64,000 nucleotides of DNA from Nostoc sp. CHAB 5834 (GTDB lineage: Bacteria > Cyanobacteriota > Cyanobacteriia > Cyanobacteriales > Nostocaceae), in NCBI GenBank assembly GCA_020829485.1, contig JAIVFU010000018.1:1-64000 (forward strand), in the 5' to 3' direction. Shown piece by piece: positions 37,105 to 46,294 of this stretch. Within the stretch, counting starts at the first letter, position 1. Each line of letters opens with the position of its first letter. The notes beneath the pieces were generated by a model. That model saw nothing but the letters and a program-made list of their open reading frames with translations, searched no databases and was not told the DNA's origin. A program made the translations under genes and the position numbers.

Positions 37105-38001
37105 TCAACAATTTGAGAAAAAAGGTAAGCCGGATAATTGCCAAAGAATTAGGGGAGTAACAACAGTCCAAAATAAAGCATTGGCTAACGCCAACTGACC
37201 ACTAAGGTTCATTGGTAAGTTAATTAACCCTTGAAAAACCCATTTGTCTAAAGGTAGGATAATTAGCCACATTAAAGCAATCCAGGTACAACCTCGCCAG
37301 AAATAAACCCATTTGATATTGCTATTAAAGCTAGGAAAAAATATATCTTTAAAAAATATTTGCAGATTATTCGATCCACCGGATAGATAAATTCCGTTAG
37401 TGATGTCTGTAGCTGACTTGATTTGGGGAGCATTTGCTCCTAGCACTACAGCATTGATTTTGACTTTCTGAGCTACTGCCTGAGTCAAAACTGACGGTAT
37501 CACCTCAGCGACTCCATCAGTGACGAGCAATAATTCACGGCAACGATCTTGAACATTACTGAGAACTTTTGTACCTTGGTCAATGGCTTGACTGAGATTT
37601 GTTTCAGTACCAATCTGAGACGACAAATTAGAATTTGCTAAGGCTGAGTTCAATTCAGCTTCTAACTTTTGTCTATCTGATGTGAAGGAATTAGTTAAGG
37701 GGATAACTCGATCGCCAAAGCCAAAAACTTGAATATTGTTAGGAGATTTTAATTGCTGGGAGTTTTGCTCAATATACGATCGCACCGCCGCCACTTCTTG
37801 AGCCATGACAGTATTAGGTGCGTTGAATGATTGACCTTGGTAGGTGCTGTTGCTCATATCCAGAGCGATCGCTACTGCTACACTAGGTCTACCCAACCCT
37901 AAAACTGAACACAAAACAGTCGCAACTAAACAAACTCCAAACACAATTAACGGAATCTGAAATAAAGGATATAGCCACAAACTGCGACGAAATCTGCTCA
38001 T
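37105..38001 (-). CDS. Membrane VWA-domain protein
   Basis: 298 residues. A hydrophobic helix (about 10-33) precedes the VWA domain. The metal (MIDAS) site is intact: DxSxS as D48, S50, S52, then the Thr region in IGTETNLSQAI, and LLLVTDGV with the aspartate. Two hydrophobic segments follow the domain, about residues 232-252 and 270-290 (WIALMWLIILPL; LFWTVVTPLILWQL). The VWA fold should face outward if the first helix is the signal anchor. It is 95 bp before the tubulin-like gene and 28 bp after the binding-protein gene on the same strand, so probably one transcript. Confidence 0.85.
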   Translation of the reverse strand: MSRFRRSLWLYPLFQIPLIVFGVCLVATVLCSVLGLGRPSVAVAIALDMSNSTYQGQSFNAPNTVMAQEVAAVRSYIEQNSQQLKSPNNIQVFGFGDRVIPLTNSFTSDRQKLEAELNSALANSNLSSQIGTETNLSQAIDQGTKVLSNVQDRCRELLLVTDGVAEVIPSVLTQAVAQKVKINAVVLGANAPQIKSATDITNGIYLSGGSNNLQIFFKDIFFPSFNSNIKWVYFWRGCTWIALMWLIILPLDKWVFQGLINLPMNLSGQLALANALFWTVVTPLILWQLSGLPFFSNC

Positions 38002-38029
38002 CTGGGATTTTAAGGAGTTATTATTTATT

Positions 38030-39265
38030 TCAGTTGCGAATCGGCACTAGACCAGCTTGGTCTACCAATTTTTGACCTTCATCACTTAAAAGTAAGTTGA
38101 CATAAGCTACACCAGCCTGTTCATCCAGTGTGCGATCTCTTTTAATCACAACAAAAAGCCGCCTAGTCAGAGGGTACATGTCTTTAGCAAAATCAGTTTT
38201 ATTCACTAGCTTTTCAATACAAGCAGACACAAAACTCTTATTAGCCTCTTTTCCTATTGGCAAAGGCTTAACTGAACTTTGGGGGCAGACTTCTGAAGCA
38301 GTGGCATAACCAATCCCGCCAGGAGTTTGAGCTACCTTTCGGATAGCAGTTGTAGTGTCTATCGCATAAGGTTCCACAGATGGGGCAAATGCTTCTTTCT
38401 CCAACACTTTTTCTTGAAAGTATTCAGGAGTACCACCATCATTAGGGTCACGGCTCGAAGGAGTAATTTGAATATCGGGGCCACCCACTTCCTTCCAGTT
38501 TGTGGTTTTGCCAGTGTATATATCCTTAATTTGAGATATCGTTAAACCACGGATAGCCAAATCACGATGGACGTAAAAAGCAATTCCATCAATGGCAACA
38601 GCTTGCTGTTCCAGAGTGAAATTGCGTGTTTTTGCGCTTTCATACTCTTCGTCTTTCAAGGGCCGCGAAGACTGGGAAAAATTTAGTTGACCTTCTATCA
38701 GCATCTTGATCCCACTACCAGACCCAGCCTTAATTCCTGGGGTTGGCGAAGTGTAGACTAGTTCAAATCCCGGATGAGCTAGCTTAATCAGCGCTACTAT
38801 TGCCGGACTCCTCACTGGTGCAAAGCTTGTAGAACCACCGTATCTTATGATTCCCTGAGGAACGTTAGGCACATCGCGTAAGGTAGGGTAAAGATTAACG
38901 ATAGCAGCAGGAGAGACTGAGGTAGGAGTAGGAGTAATGGGAGGGGTAGGAGTAGGAGTAGTTGGATTTGGATCAGGAGTAATTGCTAAACAGACACCGT
39001 TGGTTTTTTGCTGACCTATTGGACAAGGTGTAGGTATCAATATGAAAGCAGCAACAAGGGCAGTTAGAACAGCAGCACCAGTGATAGCAGCAGGTTTGAC
39101 CCATTTTGGCAGTTTAGGGCTATTGTCCATTGCCTCTTTTGGCAAATTACACATTACACAGGTTAAGCCGTAATTCTCATAGGGTTCGTGGTTGCCAGTA
39201 GGATTTTGATTTGAGTAGGTTTTGCCATTTTTTGGCTGACCATCACACTTCCAGTTTCTTGCCAT
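38030..39265 (-). CDS. Membrane-anchored PstS-like binding protein with zinc ribbon
   Basis: About 411 residues from the ATG at 39265, which has AGGAG 11 bases before it; the upstream open frame to 39322 has no good site. The N-terminus is a short Cys motif (Cys7, Cys36, Cys39) in the cytoplasm, then one transmembrane helix (ITGAAVLTALVAAFILIP, residues 58-76), a Thr/Pro-rich linker, then a phosphate-binding (PstS) fold with IIRYGGSTSFAPVR, IKDIYTGKTTNWKEVGG and AQTPGGIGYATASEV. Phosphate-type binding residues are not proven. No PstABC partners are near; the neighbours are VWA and tubulin-like genes. Confidence 0.82.
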   Translation of the reverse strand: MARNWKCDGQPKNGKTYSNQNPTGNHEPYENYGLTCVMCNLPKEAMDNSPKLPKWVKPAAITGAAVLTALVAAFILIPTPCPIGQQKTNGVCLAITPDPNPTTPTPTPPITPTPTSVSPAAIVNLYPTLRDVPNVPQGIIRYGGSTSFAPVRSPAIVALIKLAHPGFELVYTSPTPGIKAGSGSGIKMLIEGQLNFSQSSRPLKDEEYESAKTRNFTLEQQAVAIDGIAFYVHRDLAIRGLTISQIKDIYTGKTTNWKEVGGPDIQITPSSRDPNDGGTPEYFQEKVLEKEAFAPSVEPYAIDTTTAIRKVAQTPGGIGYATASEVCPQSSVKPLPIGKEANKSFVSACIEKLVNKTDFAKDMYPLTRRLFVVIKRDRTLDEQAGVAYVNLLLSDEGQKLVDQAGLVPIRN

Positions 39266-39854
39266 GCTTGTCAGTTCTCCTAATTGACGTTTACTACTTT
39301 TAGATCCTGACTGAAAAGACAAATACCAGTGTTAGATAAGGGACTTCCAATTAAAAAAATAATCAATCTCTATGTAGGCAGGGCAACAAGGGGCACGGAG
39401 TAGGGAGAAAAGAAAAATATCATCTGAATAAATTGGGTAATTTATTCTCTGGAAGTCCCTAAATGTAATTAAGGAAGTAGGCACAATTAAACCTAACTAC
39501 ATAAACCTATGTAAAGCACTAGAAATAGCTTAAACACTAAGCTGTTATACCAATTTGCATTTCTTAATATAATTGTGTTTTTTAGCGCCCACCTACTTAG
39601 ATAAATTACGTTTCTATAAATTTATATCTATACTTAGCAAGCATAAACTTATCCTAAAATACTTCAGCACAAATACTGTTGATTGATGAAATAATATTTT
39701 AAATATTGTTTAAATGCAATAGCGAAGAAGACCACAGTAAAGACTCTGGAACCATCAGCGTAGCTATTATAAAACGTACTTAGTTTTATTTAATTACATG
39801 TTTGTGTATTGACATGAGAATGGTTGATGTGTATTACTTGCACTGTTAGTTTTG
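39266..39854. other. Gene-free spacer containing family B MITE
   Basis: 589 bp. It holds the 120-bp element at 39340-39459 and AT-rich sequence with no other gene. It should contain the promoter of the binding-protein/VWA/tubulin cluster. Confidence 0.5.
39340..39459. repeat. 120-bp MITE-like element, family B copy 1
   Basis: Ends GGGACTTCC and GGAAGTCCC with TAA on both outer sides (3-bp target duplication). Inner bases near the ends are AT-rich and partially complementary. The related element at 40743-40865 shares the ends. Confidence 0.75.
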
Positions 39855-40649
39855 TTACATAGAATCGAGCCGATGACGTAATTGGCTACTAAAAGCATCA
39901 ATTACAGTGACGACTACCAAAAGCACTAACATCATGGTTGTTGCTTTGGTGTACTCAAACCCGTCGATGTAACTTTTTAACTGAAAGCCAATACCACCTG
40001 CACCAACTACACCCAAGACAGAAGCAGCACGGATGTTGTACTCAAACATCCAAAAGGTGTAACCCAATCCCAGAGGTAGCACTTGCGGGAGAATGCCGTA
40101 TTGAGCAATCTGGAGCTTGGAGGCTCCGATAACTTGCAAGGATTCAAGAGAACGCGGATCAACCGCTTCAATTGCCTGTTGATAAAATTTGGCAAGGTAG
40201 CCGATGGTGTAGATTCCTAAGGCTAAAGTTCCTGCTGGTGCGCCTAAGCCAGTGGCGGCAACAAAAATTAGCCCCAGAATAATTGAGGGGACAGAACGCA
40301 CAGTATTTTGCAGTAAATTAGCTAGCGATCGCAACCACCCAGGCGCAATATTGCTGGCGCTAGCTATAGCAATCGGTACAGAAAGAATGGCTCCAATGGT
40401 AGTTCCCCATAAAGACATCTGTACAGTTTCAATTAGTGCCTTAATTGCAATATCTAAAACTTTCCAATCGGGAGGAAATAACCGGGTAATAAAATCGGTG
40501 ATGTATGGCCAGCTAGAACGCAGCAGTTCAAAATCGAGTTTGAGTCCTCGCAAAGCCCAACCATAAACTACGACGACAATTAATAAGATGAGTAGAGAAC
40601 TCAGCCAAGGGTAGAAGCGTAAGCGTTTTAATTTAAAAAAGGAACTCAT
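39855..40649 (-). CDS. phnE: Phosphonate-type ABC transporter permease PhnE
   Basis: 264 residues, about six membrane helices. The permease EAA-type loop is IEAVDPRSLESLQVIGASKL, between the fourth and fifth helices. LWGTTIGAILSVPIAIASASNI and SVLGVVGAGGIGFQLKSYID are conserved in PhnE permeases. It imports phosphonate or related anions (phosphite, phosphate) with PhnC and PhnD. It is the last gene of a phnD-phnC-phnE set on the minus strand, separated from phnC by a MITE. Substrate not determinable here. Confidence 0.9.
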   Translation of the reverse strand: MSSFFKLKRLRFYPWLSSLLILLIVVVVYGWALRGLKLDFELLRSSWPYITDFITRLFPPDWKVLDIAIKALIETVQMSLWGTTIGAILSVPIAIASASNIAPGWLRSLANLLQNTVRSVPSIILGLIFVAATGLGAPAGTLALGIYTIGYLAKFYQQAIEAVDPRSLESLQVIGASKLQIAQYGILPQVLPLGLGYTFWMFEYNIRAASVLGVVGAGGIGFQLKSYIDGFEYTKATTMMLVLLVVVTVIDAFSSQLRHRLDSM

Positions 40650-40663
40650 ATTGTATTGAAGAA

Positions 40664-40716
40664 GAATTCAGGAGTCAGGAGTCAGAATTGAATTCAGAAT
40701 TATTACTCCTGAATTC
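40664..40716. repeat. 12-bp-arm inverted repeat near phnE
   Basis: GAATTCAGGAGT and ACTCCTGAATTC face each other 29 bp apart, immediately upstream of the phnE start. Confidence 0.5.
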
Positions 40717-40742
40717 TGTTTTGTTAAATCAAATCTCACTCA

Positions 40743-40865
40743 GGGAATTCCAAGAAATAAATTATCCAATATTGTGGGGTGGGCAACATGAGCGCCATAT
40801 AGACTGGGCGCTCATGTTGCCCACCCCACAGGAGTTAATTGGATATTTTTTTATTTGGAAGTCCC
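40743..40865. repeat. 123-bp MITE-like element, family B copy 2
   Basis: Ends GGGAATTCC and GGAAGTCCC with TCA on both outer sides. The right TCA (40866-40868) is the complement of the phnC stop codon. The centre is a perfect 23-bp stem (40774-40796 with 40807-40829) beginning GTGGGGTGGGCAACATGAGC. It sits between phnC and phnE. Confidence 0.8.
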
Positions 40866-41600
40866 TCAACCGGAAAGTTTCGCAAATTTAGCTTGTAAGT
40901 TGTCACAAAGTCCTTGGTAAACGACGCGTCCAGCATCTAAGACGATCGCTTGCCCTGCGTATTTTTCTGCGATTCCCAAATCGTGCAAAACTGCGACAAT
41001 AGTCATGCCTTGCTGAGTGTGCAATTGGGATAGAGTTTCCATGACTTGTTGCGATGCCACAACATCTAAGCCTGTGATGGGTTCATCGACTAAGAGAATT
41101 TGCGGTGATTGAATTAAAGTCCGAGCGATCGCTACTCGTTGTTGCTGTCCACCACTTAACTGACTGGTTTTTTGAAAAGCTAACTCTCCCAATCCTAATT
41201 GTTCTAATAAATTTAGTGCCAACATGCGATCGCGTTTGGAAAATCCCAACAGTGTTTGCCAAGTTGTTCTTTTACCAAGGCATCCGCACAAGACATTTTC
41301 CAGTGCTGATAACTGCCGAATCAATCCGCCACCTTGAAATAACATCCCAACATCACGCCGAATTTTTGGCAGTGTTCGGGGATTCATCTCAACATTATTT
41401 ACGAGCAATTCTCCTCTCACTGATGGCACTAGTCCAACTAGCGATCGCAGTAATGTAGACTTACCAGCACCATTTAGCCCCAGCAAAACGACAAATTCAC
41501 CCCGTTTAATCTGGCAATTAATCCCGTTGAGAATAGGACGACTCAGAGATGGAGTATAAGCTGTCTCTAGGTTATGACACTCAATAACATAATCATTCAT
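40866..41600 (-). CDS. phnC: Phosphonate-type ABC transporter ATPase PhnC
   Basis: 244 residues, complete ABC ATPase. Walker A GLNGAGKST at about residue 39; Q-loop FQGGGLIRQ; signature LSGGQQQRVAIARTL; Walker B QILLVDEPITGLD; H-loop in TIVAVLHDLG. The sequence follows PhnC subfamily spacing. It belongs between phnD (upstream) and phnE (downstream). No good ribosome site lies before the ATG; the element upstream (41623-41980) may have displaced it. Confidence 0.92.
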   Translation of the reverse strand: MNDYVIECHNLETAYTPSLSRPILNGINCQIKRGEFVVLLGLNGAGKSTLLRSLVGLVPSVRGELLVNNVEMNPRTLPKIRRDVGMLFQGGGLIRQLSALENVLCGCLGKRTTWQTLLGFSKRDRMLALNLLEQLGLGELAFQKTSQLSGGQQQRVAIARTLIQSPQILLVDEPITGLDVVASQQVMETLSQLHTQQGMTIVAVLHDLGIAEKYAGQAIVLDAGRVVYQGLCDNLQAKFAKLSG

Positions 41601-41622
41601 AGAAATTTATTTATCTGCTAAG

Positions 41623-41980
41623 AGCATGTTTTAAAAGTTTTTTGGTCGGTAGTAAAACGTTTTAGATCCCCCTAAATCCTCCGATAAATTGGGGGACTTT
41701 GATTCTGGTTCCCCCCTTTTGAAGCTACGGTGTACACACAAGTTATCGAATCACTACCAGTCCTTGAATTACCCCTCCCTAACCCTCCCCTTGTAAAGGG
41801 GAGGGAACTAGATTTCTTTTTCCCCCCTTGGAAATGGGAGGGAACTTAGATTTCTTTTTCCCCCCAATAAATCGGGGGGATTAAGGGGGGTAATTCGACT
41901 TGTACCGCAGCCTTTTCAAGGGGGGTTAGGGGGGATCGAGAAGTGCCTAAAATTACAGCCGACCACTTTTAAAACATCTG
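41623..41980. mobile_element. MITE-like element, family C copy 1
   Basis: About 358 bp with inverted ends of the type ATGTTTTAAAAGT (left GAGCATGTTTTAAAAGT; right ACTTTTAAAACATCTG), flanked by CTAA on both sides. The inside has several CCCCCC/GGGGGG runs with AATCCCCCC. It lies between phnD and phnC. Same style of ends as 52588-52990 (GAGGATGTTTGAAAAGT). No transposase. Confidence 0.7.
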
Positions 41981-42023
41981 CTAACAGTTATTCAAGATGT
42001 TCACTGAATAACTGTTAACTAAA

Positions 42024-42998
42024 TTATGGTTCAATGCCAGCGATTTGCAGAGCGTCACGCATAGTTGCTAGGTGACGATCGTGATTAATTCGCACTAATT
42101 CTGTGGAATTATACAAGTCGCTTAACAATTTATTATTTTCCGACTTATTTAATTTCAGTAAGGCGTTGATGATTTTTTCTCGTGTTGGGGCTGGAACATC
42201 ATCATCAATGGCAATACCGTGAGCAGGTACACCATTAATTTTGTACAGAACCCGTAACTTACTCTTCTCTTCGGCGGTGATATAAGGTGGATTCAGAGCA
42301 TATTCTGACACAACAGCCACATCAGCTTGACCGCGCACAACGGCTTGCAAGGCTTTGCTGTAATTACCGCCGTAAGAAACTTGACCAAAGAAATCATCTA
42401 AGCGATCGCGGTTGGGTACAAATTTTTGTTTGACCAACTCAGCCACAGGGATAATAAACCCAGAGCCAGAAGTAGGGGAAGTAAAAGCCATTTTCTTGCC
42501 CCGCAGTTGTTCTAAAGTGGCTTTAGCTGAATTTTGAGTTTTTAGGGGACTATTCTTAGGGACAACAAATGTTGAGCTATAAGTGTATCTTCCAGAATAA
42601 GTGGAGCGAACTTCGGCTAGATACAAGCTGGCATTTGCTAATTGTCTTGCTTTCAAAGCCGGACGGCTACTTAAAAAAGCGACATCAGCCCGGTTTGCTC
42701 TCAAAGCTTCCACAGCAGCTGTATCATCACCAACTTGGGCGACGACTGGAATTCCTAACTCTTTGGATAAAAAAGCTCCTACCGCATTTGCCTTATTTTG
42801 CAAGTCTGTAGAATCAGCACGACTGGGAAAAACTATTGTTAAAGTTTTCTGCCCTTGGGCAAGTAAGCGTGGTGTCTGTTGATTAGTGGTGGGGTTGGCG
42901 ATCGTTGCCTGCATAGCCCCTACTGTGCTGGCTACTAAACCTGTAAGTACTGCAAATGCCGCGCCAGCACCCAATAAGCTCTTTTTCATCACACTCAT
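42024..42998 (-). CDS. phnD: Phosphonate-type ABC transporter binding protein PhnD
   Basis: About 324 residues from the ATG at 42998 (GGAG eight bases ahead). Signal sequence in the first 30 residues (SLLGAGAAFAVLTGLV). The PhnD domain begins after KTLTIVFPSRADSTDLQ. The segments ALRANRADVAFLSSRPALKA, MAFTSPTSGSGFIIPVAELV and GQVSYGGNYSKALQAVVRGQ with ADVAVVS are typical of PhnD. It should bind a phosphonate, phosphite or similar anion outside the membrane. First gene of phnDCE. Confidence 0.9.
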   Translation of the reverse strand: MSVMKKSLLGAGAAFAVLTGLVASTVGAMQATIANPTTNQQTPRLLAQGQKTLTIVFPSRADSTDLQNKANAVGAFLSKELGIPVVAQVGDDTAAVEALRANRADVAFLSSRPALKARQLANASLYLAEVRSTYSGRYTYSSTFVVPKNSPLKTQNSAKATLEQLRGKKMAFTSPTSGSGFIIPVAELVKQKFVPNRDRLDDFFGQVSYGGNYSKALQAVVRGQADVAVVSEYALNPPYITAEEKSKLRVLYKINGVPAHGIAIDDDVPAPTREKIINALLKLNKSENNKLLSDLYNSTELVRINHDRHLATMRDALQIAGIEP

Positions 42999-43099
42999 TT
43001 GCAACTCTCCATTAGGAAGTTTTCTCAGTTTTTTTGCTAATTAATTTTAATTAACCCCTAAAAAAGATTTATAGCTTTTAAGAAGAAAAGTCAATAATA

Positions 43100-43137
43100 A
43101 AGCCTAGTTTGTTTGGAGAGTTGTAGGCTTTTTTTAT
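43100..43137 (-). terminator. Terminator between ridA fusion and phnD
   Basis: AAAGCCTA and TAGGCTTT form an 8-bp stem around 17 bases. The plus-strand end has a T run of seven; the minus-strand end has ATTATT. Placed just after the stop of the gene at 43151. Confidence 0.65.
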
Positions 43138-43150
43138 GAGTGTATTGGTA

Positions 43151-43828
43151 CTAACCGCTAATTACAGCGATCGCATCAATTTCTACCAACACATCTTTAG
43201 GTAAGCGCGATACCTGCACACAAGCCCGTGCTGGGGCTGTATCTTCTGGAAAATATTTAGCATAAACGGCATTTACCGCCGCAAAATCATTCATATCAGC
43301 TAAGAATACAGTGGTTTTCACCACATCTTGAAAAGTCGCACCGGCTGCTGTGAGGATGGCTTCAAGGTTAGCTAATACCTGCTCAGTTTGCTTTTTGACA
43401 TCATCAGTGTAGACGACATCACCAAGGCGGGGATCGATGGCAATTTGTCCAGCCACGAATACAAATCGACCTGAAGCTGCGATCGCTTGATTATAAGGGC
43501 CGACTGGTGCAGGTGCGTTATCAGTATTAATTACTTTACGGGTCATAGATATTACTTTCTCTAACGCTGTTTCTTGTTTACCGATTTCTAGCTGAGAAGC
43601 GATCGGCCTGTAGACTTCTCCATCTGGCATTATCGCACCAGTCAGGTCTGCATCTTTAAAGCTCATGCCGTAAGTTTTTGCCCCACTTAAATCAACTCCA
43701 GTCAAATTTGCACTAGTTAGGTCTATCTCACTCAGGTCTGCACCTTTGAGATTTTCTTGACTCAAATTTACTGAATGAAATTTCCGTTCTCCTGCGGCGT
43801 ATTTTTCCAACAGTTCCTCAGCGTCCAT
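43151..43828 (-). CDS. Pentapeptide repeats fused to RidA domain
   Basis: 225 residues, one uninterrupted frame. Residues 18-65 are pentapeptide repeats ([20 protein letters not shown]). Residues 95-225 are a full RidA (YjgF/UK114) domain: [20 protein letters not shown], and the arginine-containing [12 protein letters not shown]. RidA removes reactive enamine/imine intermediates (family knowledge). The RidA part starts with its own ATG at 43546, with AGAGAAAG before it, so it may also be made separately. This fusion is unusual; RidA is normally about 130 residues. Confidence 0.85.
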   Translation of the reverse strand: MDAEELLEKYAAGERKFHSVNLSQENLKGADLSEIDLTSANLTGVDLSGAKTYGMSFKDADLTGAIMPDGEVYRPIASQLEIGKQETALEKVISMTRKVINTDNAPAPVGPYNQAIAASGRFVFVAGQIAIDPRLGDVVYTDDVKKQTEQVLANLEAILTAAGATFQDVVKTTVFLADMNDFAAVNAVYAKYFPEDTAPARACVQVSRLPKDVLVEIDAIAVISG

Positions 43829-43938
43829 AATGCACCTTTGAATACCATTGACACAGTATAATCACAAAAACTTTGTGTCACAGGTATTCCTCTCCCCTCT
43901 TCTCTCTGCACTCTCTGCGCCTCTGCGGTTCGTCTCTC

Positions 43939-44370
43939 CTACCCCAACCTTGGACGTATCCCATAATGCCGATATCGCCAATAATCGCGCAAAATGCGAT
44001 CGTGGTCAAAACATAAATTACCAGGCACACGCCAATACTCAAAAACTCCTACACCCTTAGCATCATCCCCAGCCACAGGTTCCCCCGTCGCTGTCGCCAA
44101 AAATACAATACTAATCGTATGCTGACGCGGATCGCGATCAGGATCAGAATACACCAGTAATTGTTCAACTAACTCCACCTTTAAACCCGTTTCTTCCTCA
44201 GCTTCTCGCCGCGCCGCCACTTCCACCGCTTCCCCATAATCTACAAACCCACCAGGAATAGCCCAACCCAAGGGTAGATTATGTCTTTCAATTAACACTA
44301 TTGGCCGATGAGGTCGATCTACTAGTTCAATGATGATATCAACTGTCGGTGCAGGATTTCGGTAAGTCAT
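43939..44370 (-). CDS. NUDIX hydrolase
   Basis: 143 residues. NUDIX box [20 protein letters not shown] followed by TGL matches GX5EX7REUXEEXGU. N-terminal [20 protein letters not shown] is typical of ADP-ribose-pyrophosphatase-like NUDIX proteins. Substrate not predictable. The ATG (ATGACT) is the last unit of a TAATGAC array. Confidence 0.85.
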   Translation of the reverse strand: MTYRNPAPTVDIIIELVDRPHRPIVLIERHNLPLGWAIPGGFVDYGEAVEVAARREAEEETGLKVELVEQLLVYSDPDRDPRQHTISIVFLATATGEPVAGDDAKGVGVFEYWRVPGNLCFDHDRILRDYWRYRHYGIRPRLG

Positions 44371-44440
44371 AGTTAATTAGTCATTGGTCATTAGTCATTA
44401 GTCATTAGCCAAGGACAAAGGACAAATGACAAATGACAAA
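44370..44440. repeat. TAATGAC-type heptamer array upstream of the NUDIX gene
   Basis: TCATTAG and TCATTGG heptamers, then GACAAATGACAAATGACAAA. On the minus strand the array ends in the NUDIX start codon. Confidence 0.7.
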
Positions 44441-44550
44441 CAAGATGAGTTTACTTGATTTACTCTGCAAATACTGTTCCGTGATAAATTCGATGCGATC
44501 GCATAGCGTGTCCATCAGATAATTGCTCCCTCTCATAATTCAGGTTAAAT

Positions 44551-46059
44551 ATGCCTTTTCCTAGATCCAGTGGTATTTTGCTGCATCCTACCTCCTTTCC
44601 CAGTCGATTTGGCGTTGGAGATTTAGGCTTAGAAGCCTATCGCTTCATCGATTTTCTTAAAGAAACCCATCAACAATATTGGCAAGTTCTACCCTTGGGC
44701 CCCACTGGATACGGCAATTCCCCTTATATGTGCTACTCAGCAATGGCAGGAAATCCCCTGCTAGTTAGCCCAGAAAAACTGCGAGATGAGGGTTTGCTAA
44801 CTGAAGAAGACTTTGCTAATTTAACAGGATTTCCGGTAGAAAAGGTAGACTTTGACCAGGTTGTGCCGATTAAGATTGGGCTACTCAAAAAAGCCTGTGA
44901 AAACTTTAAAGTGAATGCTACGGAAATCCAAAAAAACGAGTTTGCAGGTTTTTGCGACAGTAAAGCCTATTGGCTAGATAATTACGCCTTATTTATGGCG
45001 TTGAAAGATGCCCACGAAAATGCAAGCTGGCATACATGGGAGCCAGAATTTGTCAAGCGCGAATCCGAAGCATTAGCTCAGGTAAAGGATCGGCTTAACG
45101 GAGAGATTTTTTATTACAAGTTCGTCCAATTTGAGTTTTTCCGGCAGTGGTCAGAACTGAAAAGCTACGCCAACATGCGCGGTATTGACATTATCGGCGA
45201 TATCCCCATCTACGTAGCTCATGATAGTGCTGACGTGTGGGCGCATCCTGACATCTTTTGCTTAGACGAAGAGACTGGAGTTGCCGCCCAAATGGCAGGA
45301 GTCCCACCAGATTACTTTAGCGCCACCGGTCAATTGTGGGGCAACCCGGTTTATAACTGGGAAGAATTACAAAAACAAGACTTTAAATGGTGGGTACAGC
45401 GCTTTGAGGCAATGCTGGATTATGTAGATATAATTCGCATTGACCACTTCCGGGGCTTCGAGGCTTATTGGTCAGTAGCCAAAGGCGAAGAAACTGCCAT
45501 GAATGGCAAATGGGTGGAAGCACCTGGAGACGCTTTTTTTGCAGCGATTAGAGAGAAGTTGGGCAAGCTACCCGTCTTGGCGGAAGATTTGGGAGTAATT
45601 ACACCAGAGGTTGAAGCACTGCGAGATAAGTATGAATTTCCTGGGATGAAGGTTTTACAGTTTGCCTTTGGTTCCGATCCCGGTAATCCATTTTTACCAT
45701 TCAATTACCCGCGAAATGCTGTAGTTTATACCGGCACTCACGATAACGACACAACTGTAGGCTGGTTTAATTCAGCCAACGACTACGAAAAGCAAAACCT
45801 GTTGCTTTATTTAGGTTCTATCAGTCCTGAAGGCATCCACTGGGATTTAATTCGCCTAGCTTTGAGTTCCATAGCCAACCAAGCGATTATTCCCTTGCAA
45901 GATGTTTTGGGATTAGGAAACGAAGCGCGGATGAATTTTCCTAGTACTGCTGAGGGTAACTGGGGGTGGCGCTATCAAGCAGAAGCGTTGAGAGATGAAT
46001 TACGCGATCGCTTGAAAGTTCTTACCAGACTGAATGGACGCGCCCCGGAAGCGCAGTGA
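44551..46059 (+). CDS. malQ: 4-alpha-glucanotransferase (amylomaltase)
   Basis: 502 residues. It transfers alpha-1,4-glucan segments between maltooligosaccharides and glycogen (GH77). Recognised: SSGILLHPTSFPSRFGVGDL at the N-terminus, IRIDHFRGFEAYW with the nucleophilic Asp, VLAEDLGVITPEV with the acid/base Glu, and YTGTHDNDTTVGWF with the third acidic residue. Length normal. A terminator hairpin lies at 46242-46270. Confidence 0.95.
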   Translation: MPFPRSSGILLHPTSFPSRFGVGDLGLEAYRFIDFLKETHQQYWQVLPLGPTGYGNSPYMCYSAMAGNPLLVSPEKLRDEGLLTEEDFANLTGFPVEKVDFDQVVPIKIGLLKKACENFKVNATEIQKNEFAGFCDSKAYWLDNYALFMALKDAHENASWHTWEPEFVKRESEALAQVKDRLNGEIFYYKFVQFEFFRQWSELKSYANMRGIDIIGDIPIYVAHDSADVWAHPDIFCLDEETGVAAQMAGVPPDYFSATGQLWGNPVYNWEELQKQDFKWWVQRFEAMLDYVDIIRIDHFRGFEAYWSVAKGEETAMNGKWVEAPGDAFFAAIREKLGKLPVLAEDLGVITPEVEALRDKYEFPGMKVLQFAFGSDPGNPFLPFNYPRNAVVYTGTHDNDTTVGWFNSANDYEKQNLLLYLGSISPEGIHWDLIRLALSSIANQAIIPLQDVLGLGNEARMNFPSTAEGNWGWRYQAEALRDELRDRLKVLTRLNGRAPEAQ

Positions 46060-46241
46060 GGAGTGGGCGTTCTTTACAAATCTCAACCTCACCAGAATAT
46101 TCATCTGCTAACACGGTGTAACTCCAGCCTTATCCCAATTCATAAGCCCTCTGTGTGCCAGGGGGATAATAGCCACGCTATCGGCGCTCGTGGTTAGTAG
46201 CAATTAATAGTCTTGAGGAGCGATCGCAGTAAACTAAAATG

Positions 46242-46270
46242 AAAGCGTTGTGTTAGTAGCACAACGCTTT
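46242..46270 (+). terminator. Terminator after malQ
   Basis: AAAGCGTTGTG and CACAACGCTTT form an 11-bp stem with a 7-base loop, followed by TGTTG. About 180 bp after the malQ stop. Confidence 0.7.
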
Positions 46271-46294
46271 TGTTGCGATAATTTGATTTAAGTC

